The notes below the pieces were generated by a model. That model did not search any database. It worked only from the letters and a program-made list of their open reading frames with translations, and was not told the origin of the DNA. The translations under genes and the position numbers were made by a program. From Canna indica (Eukaryota > Streptophyta > Magnoliopsida > Zingiberales > Cannaceae), in contig CP136893.1 in assembly GCA_034359265.1 (NCBI GenBank), positions 27,846,001 to 27,910,000 on the forward strand: DNA of 64,000 nt. Direction: 5' to 3'. How positions within the stretch are numbered: the stretch's first letter is position 1; every line of letters starts with the position of its first letter. This document shows, piece after piece, positions 10,784-21,235 of this stretch.

Positions 10784-11109
10784 TTTGTTCGACCGAACAA
10801 GGCAGAAAAATGGTAGTAGCCACTTCGATCGATCGAACATATGCAAAAATCGGTAGTGGCTATTTCGGTTGACCGGGCGATCGACCGAACAATGCCAAAA
10901 AATGCCAGTGGCTATTTCGATCGACCGGTCGATCGACCAACTGAGGCCAAAAATTGGCAGTGCCTACTTCGGTCGACCGAACGGTCGATCAGATAGCAGA
11001 GGAGCTGAAACGTGACTCATTCGGTCGACCGAACAGAGCGGTAGAAGCGCAAAAAGCCAACCGTCGCTGGGCGATCAATCGGTCGATCGACCGACGATCG
11101 ACCGGCAAG
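10784..11109 (+). repeat. Array of GGTCGACC palindromes in the solo LTR
   Basis: Six or more units of about 50-55 bp with the pattern AGTGGCTAYTTCGRTCGACCG-, GGTCGATCGACC, then a GCCAAAAAxTG spacer. Longer than the homologous array at 5797-6003, so unit number varies between copies. Confidence 0.85.
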
Positions 11110-11170
11110 CTGCCGAACGGCGTCCAATGGGTGAAAAAACGCCCGTTGAGGAGCTGTTCGATTGAGGGGT

Positions 11171-11178
11171 TATAAATA
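11171..11178 (+). promoter_or_regulatory. LTR TATA box (solo LTR)
   Basis: TATAAATA between GAGGGG and CCCCTC, identical in layout to 6061-6068. Confidence 0.6.
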
Positions 11179-11901
11179 CCCCTCACCTAACTTCTTCAAA
11201 TCTTCTTAACATCTAATACAAGTTTAAAGAAGAGAGATTTGTGTCTTCTAGAGATTGATTGCTTGCGCTCGCTTCTCCGATCAACGTCTTCTCATGCGCT
11301 CATCTTCCCTCAAGTCAGGCTTCGATTCGAGCTCAACGACTTGGCGAGTTGAAGGCTTGGAAAAGAGTATTTGATCTTGGTCTATTTCTTAGCTATTTTC
11401 GTTGTAATTTTAAGTGTTATTTAAACTTATTTTCATTGGTTAGCTTGCTAGGTGTGCTAGTGTAAACACTTAGGGTTTACTTTGTAGAATTGTGTTTTGT
11501 TTAGGTGAATAGGTTTGAGGTGTTCTCAAAGGGTTGAGAATAGAGTCCTCGGTTGTATTCAAAGGGAAACACAAGATCTATAAAGTAGTTGGTTAGAAAT
11601 CCTTGGTGTGGAGCCAAGGTAGTGGAGTTGACGGTTAACCGAACCACTATATTTTTAAGTGTTAGCATTGCCTATTTGCCTTTTGTGTTTGTTTTCAATT
11701 GTGCTTCATATTCACTAACGAAAATTACTTAGTTGCACTTGCATTTGGTTGAAATTGAAATTGGTAAAAAAAAGAATTGAAGTATATTAGTAAAGTAACC
11801 CAATACTATTCAACCCCCCTTCTAGTGTGCCATTTCACCCAACAAGCCCGACCACTGGGTGCCCTGCGGTGTCCCTATATAATACTTCCAACATAGAAGA
11901 T

Positions 11902-12631
11902 GTTGGAACAGACGCATGCTCTTCTATTGAAGCGTTCTTTTCACTATTTCTTCATATATTCACTGTGTCGAAGCAGACGACGACGTCTGTGTTGCAGCCG
12001 TCATGCAAGATCAGGGAGCGACCCCATGAACATAAGTTCTCTACCCTACAACGACTCTGTCGTTCCCTGCAGCATATGTGCTTGCGACTGCCCTAACGAC
12101 AACGAAGCGATCTGCAACCCGAACGCTTTCGCCAAAAGCCCCACCGCCAGAAGTAATTAACCTGCACGATCCAAATCATCTCCCCGTTTGGATCTGAATT
12201 TGCTTCCCTGACGACCAGTGACGACTTCGTGTGCTATGTAGAATCGAGAGTAACGACCTCTCCACGGTGACCAACTCTCCGTGGGCGGCCGCTGCAGTTG
12301 GCGTCGAGAGAGAAAGAGAAAGTGAGAGGTGGGGATCACTTTTAATATTAGAAGAGGTGGGACCCATTTTAATGTTAGAAGAGGTGAGATCCAATTTTAT
12401 TAACATGGGAAAAATACGTGGAGGATGAGTTAATAATTGAATAAAAAATTAATTTTTTATATAGGCCAGCATGCCACGTCATCAACTTAACGGGGCACCT
12501 GACGAAAATTAGACGACAGACCATAATTGAAATAAATATCTTAGTACATATATATACAAATGAGATAAATGAAAGTATATACCATAAATGAGACAAACGT
12601 CAAAGTACATGCTATATTTAGGTATTTTCTC
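11902..12631 (-). repeat. Right TIR of the Pack-MULE-like element
   Basis: Reverse complement of 8614-9403, for example the GCATGCTCTTCTATTGAAGCG segment near 11913 against its mirror near 9380, and CGGGGCACC near 12490 against 8752. Slightly shorter than the left arm through small deletions. Confidence 0.85.
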
Positions 12632-12639
12632 TTAATTCC

Positions 12640-13244
12640 TGACTTTGTTATCATATCATGGTAAGTTAATAATGTAGATAAAAAAACATTTTTTAACTGT
12701 ACACTATATTTAAACTAATAAAAGTTATAAAAAGATTGATTTTTTAATCCACATCATTAACTTAAGAATATGTGGTAATATTTAATATTAAGATATTCAA
12801 ATTTGAACATCAACAAGGAGTTGTAGATTTTGAAAAAATAAAGAAGGTGATAGTAATTGGATTAAAATAGAGAGTGGTAATATAATTTACCTTTTGGATT
12901 CAATTTTGGTTTATTTGATGTCAACCTTTGAGTTGGTACAGAAGTTTGTATATTTCATCTCCAAACGAGTATACATGACCTTGTGTAGCTCATAGCCTCA
13001 TATTTCTATTCACCTTGAACTCTTTTAAGAGTTGGATTTTGACTTTGACGTAGATAACTTTGTACTCAATTTTCCTTTCCACACTTTATTTATTATTATT
13101 ATTTTTGATGACTTTCCACACTTTATTTAACTTCTCATTTTTGGCCTTTTGATATTCTTCTTATTGTGTATCACCTCATGTAACACTTTTTGTATATTTT
13201 TCTTTTCATCTATAATTAGTCCTTTACCTAAAATTTTTTTATTC
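12640..13244. other. AT-rich intergenic DNA
   Basis: No gene seen. A short direct repeat (CACACTTTATTTA...) occurs at 13080 and 13118. Confidence 0.5.
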
Positions 13245-13666
13245 ATTAATAGCCTTAAAAATTATATAATTTCACAAAAATTTAAGAACTATCAAATTTT
13301 TTCAATTTTGACATATAAATTCACATAGTTTGCTTCTGTTATTACATCTATCAATTCGTCAAAGACCTTATAAAATTTACTGACGTGAAAGAAAATAGTA
13401 CTTGTATGATTGACGAATTCATACGTGGTCGGCCTCCCGTAAAAAATGAGAACTCGTCCAGCTAGTTGTGGGAGGCCAGCCACGTATGAATATGTTAGCC
13501 ACGCGAGCACCATTTTTTTTCACGTCAGTAAATTTGACGAGGTCTTGACGAATTAATAGATGTAATAATGAAAGCAAACTATGTGAATTTACATGTCAAA
13601 ATTGAAAAAAAAAATGATAGATCTTAATTTTTTATGAAATTACGTGTATCTCTAGGCTATTTACCC
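13245..13666. mobile_element. Foldback MITE (~420 bp)
   Basis: Two arms of about 170-190 bp mirror each other. Left: TTTTGACATATAAATTCACATAGTTTGC, then TTTACTGACGTGAAA, then CATACGTGGTCGGCCTCCC. Right is the reverse complement, ending near 13666. The arms close around a short loop near 13450. Outer ends read about TTAATAGCC/GGCTATTTA. The TSD is not clear, so the superfamily is unassigned (the long TIR suggests Mutator-like). Confidence 0.75.
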
Positions 13667-13767
13667 TTAATTATAATGATATTATTAATTTTTAAATATT
13701 TTATTCAAATAAAAATTATTTTTTGCTAATGTTCTTTGCCTTTATATTACATAATTACTAGTATAAG

Positions 13768-13783
13768 ACCCGCGCGATGCGCG
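13768..13783 (-). repeat. Helitron 3' terminal hairpin
   Basis: CCGCGC and GCGCGG separated by a three-base loop (on the minus strand), about ten bases before the terminal CTAG. Typical spacing for a Helitron 3' end. Confidence 0.75.
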
Positions 13784-13859
13784 GCAATCTTAATTCACAT
13801 TAGATCAAATAAATTTGCTATTAATATATATCAATATTTGAAAAATAACAATACTTCAT

Positions 13860-16455
13860 TTTTTCATGCCATCGCCCGCATTCGAAGAAGTCGCAACACT
13901 ATCCATAGACTCAAAAATAGATGTGGTTAATGGGTCGAAGGGTCCTCTGCAATTGCTGATGTTGCTCAACAATTCTTTCAATCCCTTTTTAGCTCGTCCA
14001 TTCCCCCACACCTTGATTCATCCTTCCCTAATCCCAGTTGTCAGGTCACCAGCAGAATAAACAAATAGTTAACTCGCCCAGTCTCGAGTGATGAAGTCAA
14101 GCATGCGGCCTTCTCTTTGAACCTTGACAGCGCTCCGGGGCCTGATGGGTTTACTGGGCATTTCTTTCGACACTTCTGGTATCTAATTGGTCCTGAAGTT
14201 TTCGAGGCTGCAAAAACGTTCTTCAGAAGTCGTAAGCTGCTGTAAAGCTTAAATCACACTAATATAGCTCTTATTCCTAAGATAAAAATCGTTCAGAAAA
14301 TGCACCACTTGCAACCCATCAGCCTCAGCAATTATATCTATAAAATCTTCTCCAAGATGCTAGTGCTTCGCATGCAGCCTATCATGGACATCATCATCTC
14401 TGATAACCAATGTGCTTTCATCAAGCACCGACTGATCTCGGATAACATACTCCTTGCACATGAGATCACACACTATATGAAAACAAAGCAGCACACAAAA
14501 TCTCATGATATGGCAATAAAACTTGATATGAGTAAGGCTTTCGACAAATTAGAATGGTCTTTTGTCATTGCCTCTCTCAATCGCATGGGCTTCCACCCCC
14601 GGTTTATAGAACTCATCTTTCAATGCATCAGCACTACATCATATTCCATTCTTGTTGGAGGACAGCTTCACGGCTTCTTTAAACCAACCAGGGGCCTCCG
14701 CCAAGGAGACCCACTATCGCCTTTCCTCTTCGTCATAGCGATGGAAGGTTTCAATTAGATGCTAACTCATGCATGTAACACTGGCTCTCTCTGAGGGGTG
14801 CAAATAAGTTGGCACAGTCCCCCCATCTCCTCCCTCTTTTTCGCTGATGATGTTCTTGTCTTCTACAAAGCTGACATCCACCAGGCTTCCACTCTCTAGA
14901 GCATCCTTCACAGGTTCGCTAGCTTCAGTGGGCAACAAGTGAATACCAGTAAATCTGCTCTCTATTTCTCAAAGCATTGCCCTGAACAACTGCAACTCAA
15001 TATCAGCTCCTTACTTTCCATATCTAAGATTGGTTTTGATGACAAGTATCTCGGGCTACCTCCCATTGTTCCTCGCTTAAAAAGAAGCACCTTCGAATTT
15101 GTCATTGCCAAAATTCAAAGCAAAATCAGGAGCTGGTCGTCGAAGCTCCTCTCAAAGGCTGGTCGCACAGTATTAATCAAAGCGGTCCTTAACTCTATAC
15201 CAGCATATTCCATGTCTTGTTTCTTCCTATCTGATACAATATGCGATCTTATCAGCAAAGCCTATTCGAACTTCTGGTGGTCTGCAAAACCTGGCAAGAG
15301 GAGCATTCACTGGGTTAAATGGCAACAGCTTTGCGCAAGCTTCTCCTCAGGCGATTTAGGTTTCCGTGATTGCCATTCACAAAACATCTCTTTACTTGCA
15401 AAGCAAGGTTGGAGGATATTAACCCGGACATCGTCCCTGCTTAGCCGCACCCTCAAAGGCAAATATTCCCCTTATAGTTCCTTCATGGATGCAAAAACCA
15501 CGCGCAATACTTCATGGGGATGGTGGAGTATCCTCCGTGGACGTGAGCTCCTCCTCTCAGGCTTCCGATGGCAAGTGGGTGCAAGAACAATCCTCAACAT
15601 ATATGGCTCTCCCTGGCTTCCATGTCCACCTTTCTTCACAGTATGCAGACCGAATCAACACCCCCTTCATGCGATGCAAGTTGCAGAATTTTTCGACAAA
15701 GAAACCTGCATGTGGAACGTGCCCTTAGTTCGTTCTACCTTTCCCACTTCTATAGCTGATGATATATTATCAATAGAGATATCTTCAGGAGAAGACAAGC
15801 CGACTAGGCATTACACCAAGCATGGGGCATACACTGCTGCATCCGGATATAACCTTCCATTCTCCATATCGCACCCGGAAGACGCTTCACTTTCTCCTTC
15901 TCCGTGGGCGAGTATTTGGAAGCTTAAGCTCCCTCCCAAAATCAAGCTATTCACCTGGCGCCTCCTCAAACACATGCTTCCTACAAAGGAAGCCTTACAA
16001 CGCTAACATGTGCCAATCACCAATGTTCATTGTTCGATATGCCAATGCAACCCTGAGAATATAGATCACGTCTTTCTCAACTGCTCGCACGCTGACCATG
16101 TATGTAGATTATCCAAGTTGCCACTGCCAGACCGTTCCTCCCCATCATGTTTCTTCGACTGGTGGATGAAAGCCAAGACTCGGCTTCAACAAATTCACAA
16201 AGGCCTCTCCCACATCTGCATTCTTCTTTGGAGCATCTGGACCACGCGCAACCAATGCACCTTCCAAGGGGTGCAACCGAGCCCTCAAAACACTATAGAT
16301 TTTGCTATGACCATGCTCTGACTTGTTACCTTATTGGTCCACCATTGTATTTGGGTTAAAACTCGGCTGTTGTGTTAGTCTACACGTCTATACACAGCCT
16401 AACTTCTTCTCATTCCATGAATGAACAAGCTGTCTTTGACAAAATAAAATAAAAT
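13860..16455 (+). mobile_element. 5'-truncated L1-type LINE
   Basis: The reverse transcriptase can be read from FHAIARIRRSRNTIHRLKN (13868) through SAPGPDGFTG, ALIPKIK, LDMSKAFDKLEWSF (14522), GLRQGDPLSPFLF (14692), the FADD catalytic motif (14840-14851) and KYLGLP. A long C-terminal open frame (14939-16006) follows, then a zf-RVT region with C..C...H..C spacing (CSICQCNPENIDHVFLNC near 16027). The first ORF, the endonuclease and the 5' UTR are absent. Stops near 14243, 14757, 14793 and 14897, and another at 16004, inactivate it. It ends in AAAATAAAATAAAATA, a poly(A)-like tail. It is inserted in the Helitron in the opposite orientation. The TSD is not clear. Confidence 0.9.
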
Positions 16456-16467
16456 ATTGCGCATAAA

Positions 16468-19400
16468 TCATAAATAAATTAATATAAAAATAAATGTTTT
16501 ATAAATTATGAAAAACTTCTTGGTATACAACATTTGTAGTTTTTTTTCAATATGATCTTCTGAATTACAAATCAAAATATTTAAACTTTTCCTATTGGTC
16601 ACCCTAGACACTGCGACATAAAGTTGTCCATGAGTGAAGATAGTTTTTTTGAGAAAAAAGTCGACATTTGAAAGTGATTGACCCTGACTTTTATTGATAG
16701 ACATCGCATAAGAAATCATAATTGGAAATTATCTTATTTGAAATTTAACTAATATTATTGGATCTAATGGTGTCAACGACATACGTGGAATGAATATCTT
16801 TTCTCCGCAATTAGTTCCAGAAATAATCTTGGCTTCAAGGACTCGGTTCTCAAGTCTTGTTAACACCAATCGTGTTCCATTATATAATCCGGCAGATGGA
16901 TCGATATTTCTTAACAAAATAATATGAGTCCCAACTTTTAATGTCAAAGAATGATTAAGAACACCAGAACATTTGATGCACTTCAAGAAATCTGGTGTGT
17001 GGATCTGATCCAACAAACTCACTCCAGAATCTGATAATTAAGCACGTACTATCTGAGCTTAAAAATATCGTTGACTCTTTTTTATTTAGAGAAATCATAT
17101 AGTCATTAATCATCTCAACCATATTAAGAGTGGGAGCTAATATAGCTCTTTGTTACAAATATTGTAAATTATTGGCATTTATTATAAGCTCAAGATAAAT
17201 TGCATCAACAATCGCAACAATAGGGTCATTTGGATCTAAAATCAAGTTATCATCTGGAATTCGGACTACCCCATAACCATCACTAGGATCACTTATCTTT
17301 CCGTCACCGATCGATAATATCCAATTCAAAAATCTTTTCAAATCATTTGTATTATTATCAGAGTTGTTTACAGTGAGACGCATATTTTTTGTTAGCTTTA
17401 AAATTTCACAGTCGTTCCATAAGTAAGACGAATTAAATGTTGCATTAATAATATTTTATTTGCTTCCCTTAGTAATGACAGGTAAAATTTGTTTGAAGTC
17501 TCCCCTAAATACTACAGTCTTACCTCCAAAATGATTATCATTGCTGTTCGGATTCTTAAAACGCATAACATCACGTAATGTTCTATTTAAGCACTTCAAA
17601 ACAATATCTAAAATTAAGAGAATCAGACTATTAGATTTATATTTAATGAATTTAATAAATATATAAATTAAATATATAACCAAATAATACATATTCATCG
17701 TTGGAGCTTCGTCCCAAATAATTAAACTTATTTTCACCAATAAATCAGCCAACAGAGAACCTTATTTAATACTGCAAGTAGAATCCTCATCTAGATTAAG
17801 AGGGATCGCAAATCGAGAATGCGATGTTCTTCCACCAATTAATAGTAAAGATGTTATCCCACTGGACACAACTGTTAAAATAATTCCCCATTCGGATCGA
17901 AGCGCAGATGCAAGAGTTTTCCAAATAAATGTCTTTTCGATTCCACCATAATCGTAGACAAAAAAAATACTTTCCTTTTTTCTTTTAACAACATCCAATA
18001 TTTTATCATAAATTTGTCTATGTTCCGAAGTTAGGTGTTGAACTTGTTCTTGATTTTCCTCAATCTCCTCCGGTTGTAGCGTGACTCCTCAACAATTAAG
18101 CGATTGTTAATGTTTGTAGATGATCAAGATGATTTTGGTATTGTAGGAAAGTCATCCAAACTTTTACCACACCCTTTTGGAATTAAATCAATTTTCTCTA
18201 AACAATCATCTTTGAGTTCATCATCAGTAATGACAACATCTGAAATTCAAAAATATATAAATATAATAGATTGATTGGTAATAAAAAAATAACAATAAAT
18301 ATATAATAAATATATAGCTTTCATATCTTTCGTTTGTAACACTTGCTTTATCAAATAAGGTATATCTCTAGTTAATAATTTCCAAGTCTCCTCCCAAATG
18401 AATTGTGGTTTAGACATCGAGTTCGATAATAATAATGTAGCAAATAGTTTTCTAAAAGAAAAACATGATGCCCATGTACTTGCTTCTTTAGTTGCATCTA
18501 CATATTCTTTGTCATCGTCAATCAACCCTAAATTATAGCATGCATCTCTGAAAGTTGGATAAAATTTACCATTGATTGTTCTAATATCATCGAAAGACGT
18601 TGGACCCATAACCACATTTAGTAAAATTCTCAACTAGTATAACTCACCCATTCCTGCGGGAACAAAAAATATTATTCCAATAAAAATTTGGCTTGTCTCT
18701 TTTCGAGTCCATCGTCTAATATCTTGCTTTCATGCAAACAACAAAGGAAATTCAACATTTGTTAGCTTTGAGCCAAGCTAAAAATTGAGACTCATTAATT
18801 ATTGGTCAATTTGCCACTTCAGATATTGGATTATCATCATTAAAAATTACAATATGTTCATTTAGAATATGAAACGATAATCGTTGCACAGATGGATATC
18901 TGTAATGAACATCGAAACTAAAAATTCTTCATATTTCTTTACAATGAGAGATATACCAACAATTATAAAGTATTTTGATCTCATCAACATGAGCTTGTAT
19001 TTCAGACTGTGAGACTGAGTCAACAAATATGGTAGTGACACAATCGTGGCATTTATTCACATATTTGAAAAGATATTTAATTGATCCCGATTGGTTGCAC
19101 CATTCAACATTAATGTATGCACCATATTTCAACAACATGTATCTATTATGAGACACAAACAAACGATTGTCCAAATCAATCTTCCCCTTTTTAATTATTC
19201 GGATTATCTCTTTTGCTATAAACTGGATATCCATCCCCGTCGATGATTGTTCTGTCTACAAATTTTTTTGGAAAATATCGTATACATCTACCATCTTGCA
19301 TGCAAGGAGAATTTGTCTGTGCAGCACCACACGGGTCATGCATCATTAAATTCATGATTGCTTCATAGTAATGAAGATTAATCGATTTGTCCAAAATTTC

Positions 19401-20200
19401 AGCAGATATTATGTTGTCAATATCGTTTGCCAAATATTTCATTTTCTCGAAGATCCTTAATCGATTGGTCCAGTTTTACTTTGAAGACTCTACACATAAT
19501 ATTCGGTCGATCTTCTGATTTTAGACCTCTTCGTTCAACAAATCTTTTGATTTCGAGCCACTTAGGATCGATTGCATGTAAAAGTGATAAAAAGATCTGG
19601 ATAACCGACCCATTTACAAATGATCATGGCGTCTTGATAATTCTGAATCATGTAACGTGCTTCGTCAGTAAAATTTGATGGCAATATTACTCTCTTCCCT
19701 CTTGAAGATGTCTCTGTTTCTCCATTTAAAAGAGCATCAGCCAACCCTTTATGCATATCTGCTCGTAATTTTTTTTTATGTGTGCGAATATATCATAATC
19801 GGGCAGACTCAATCATAGTATAATCATCGACGACAAATTATTGGAATAACCTTTTTGAATATGGTATGGTTGAAGGATTAATATTCATCTCTTGAATTCT
19901 ATATGCAAAAAATTCTCGCATCGTCAACTTATTTCTTGTATTTGCTGATGAAGAACGCTCATTACTATGAGAAACATCTTCTCTATAACCATCTTTATCA
20001 TAAGGGAACACCAATGGATATTGTAGTCCTAAATAAGTAGGATTTAACTCATTTATTCGATGTAGTTCACCTGACTACTTTTCAATAATTATGTCACGAC
20101 TTCTTAATGACAATTCAAAATCTTTGGGAACTAAAGCAACGACTTCTGAATCGGATGACAAATTATAACTCCTTCCATCATGACATCTTTTGCAATTCAA
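16468..20200 (-). pseudogene. Decayed Helitron RepHel protein (Helitron_like_N plus PIF1-type helicase)
   Basis: From the N-terminal side: LQYPLVFPYDKDGY (about 20015), REFFAYRIQEM (19915), MHKGLADALL and WVGYPDLFITFTCN (19756-19570), DPKWLEIKRFVERRGL, HDPCGAAQTNSPCM and CIRYFPKKF (19345-19260), and YVNKCHD (19055). The linker GPTSFDDIRTINGKFYPTF..A is at 18610. The helicase has a decayed Walker A (DYGGIEKTF where the family has GYGGTGKTF, about 17950), a Walker B region LIIWDEAPTMN (17730) and the final SYAMSINKSQGQSL...VAVSRV block (16710-16595). A deletion just after IFGK (about 19430) removes the segment that normally carries the HUH motif. Many stops. Non-functional. Confidence 0.85.
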
Positions 20201-20946
20201 AATATATTTTCATTCTAATATATCTATATTTTCATTGTAAGTAATATTACAATGTTAGACAAGGTAACGTGAATAACAAAAAAATTAATTTAATATTTTA
20301 ATTAAATCCAATATTGCTATATCAATACATTCCAATATTGTTATATCAATACATTGCTATATCAATACGTAATTCTTAGTCAATTTCCAAGAATGTTATT
20401 ATTAACTACCAAAATAGGATGATGTGATTAACTACTAAATATTAAATATTTAAGAAATATAATATTACATAATTAACAGAGATAATTTTAGAAATGAAAA
20501 ATATTGTGTTTAAATGTGGTGGGCCCCATTTAAAAAATCATATATTTTTCTAATGTATTGGAAGGTAACATGAAATATTAAATTAAATCTAATATCTATA
20601 TATCAATACATTTCAATTATATTTATTCAATCGGCTCATTAAGGATGACACGAATCTTGGTCAATTAAATATTAAATATTTAAAAAATATAATATTACAT
20701 AACTAAAAGAGATTACATGTCATCCAAAAAGCTAATATTAAGAGAAGTAATATTACATGCAATGAATACATTCCTTTTCTCAAAGCATCAATATTAATAT
20801 TATAAATTATTATATATTAATATTCAAAATTCATTTTTGAATTCATGACTTATTAAATAATTATATAAAACTATTAAAGTATTTAAATTTATGTCATTTG
20901 GCATAGTTTGTATCATGATATTTGACATGATAAAAATGCTAGAGTG

Positions 20947-20992
<46 letters not shown>

Positions 20993-21235
20993 TAATTTTA
21001 TTTACATAAATTAAAATATTTTGAGATGTAATTATAAATAAAAATATCATAATTATAATGATATTTTGTTGTACGGGCCTCGGCCCATCAAGTTCCTTCT
21101 TCGACCTCGACCAGTTTGGCTCCACTCAACCAATTCAAAACCCTCAATTTTGGTTGAGTCCCATACAAAACCCCTAAAAACTAAATCTATCTCCTCCGCC
21201 GAGCGGGGACGAGCGCCGGATCGGAGCTCGAAACC
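20993..21235 (+). promoter_or_regulatory. NUP62 promoter-proximal region and 5' UTR
   Basis: All the non-Helitron DNA before the NUP62 ATG is 243 bp. It contains GGGCCTCGGCCCATC at 21075-21089, whose GGCCCAT core is the site-II/UP1-type motif common in plant housekeeping promoters. No convincing TATA box. Transcription start not determinable by eye. Confidence 0.4.

Larger units (their letters stand above)
10468..11844 (+). mobile_element. SIRE-type copia solo LTR
   Basis: 1377 bp from TGTTGGCTTAAGG to CACCCAACA, with matching TGTTGG/CCAACA ends. Flanks are AACCC (10463-10467) and AGCCC (11845-11849), a 5-bp TSD with one mismatch. There is no internal region, so it is a solo LTR left by recombination between the two LTRs of a full element. 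Same family as the LTR at 5473-6737. It sits inside the Pack-MULE-like element. Confidence 0.9.
8614..12631. mobile_element. Pack-MULE-like element with long TIRs, carrying a MYB gene fragment
   Basis: Long inverted repeats of about 790 bp (left, 8614-9403) and 730 bp (right, 11902-12631) start GAGAAAATAC and keep about 80-90% similarity by eye. Flanks are TTAAATTCC (8605-8613) and TTAATTCC (12632-12639), a 9-bp TSD with one base lost on the right, as expected for Mutator-like elements. The interior between the TIRs holds an AS1/RS2-type MYB fragment (10027-10290) and a later SIRE solo LTR insertion (10468-11844). No transposase was seen. Without the solo LTR the element would be about 2.6 kb. 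Confidence 0.85.
13758..20992 (-). mobile_element. Helitron, both termini recognisable, with a nested LINE
   Basis: On the minus strand the element begins with TCTCTCTCTATATATA and an AAAAGCACTC-type 5' end, inserted after an A (20993). It ends with a GC hairpin (CCGCGC-loop-GCGCGG, 13768-13783), a short spacer, and CTAG before a T (13757). This is the canonical Helitron structure: 5' TC, 3' hairpin plus CTRR, A-T insertion site, no TIR and no TSD. A decayed RepHel coding region runs on the minus strand between about 20200 and 16468. A 2.6-kb plus-strand LINE sits in the 3' part, so the original element was about 4.6 kb. The 5' end lies 243 bp upstream of the NUP62 start codon. Confidence 0.85.
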
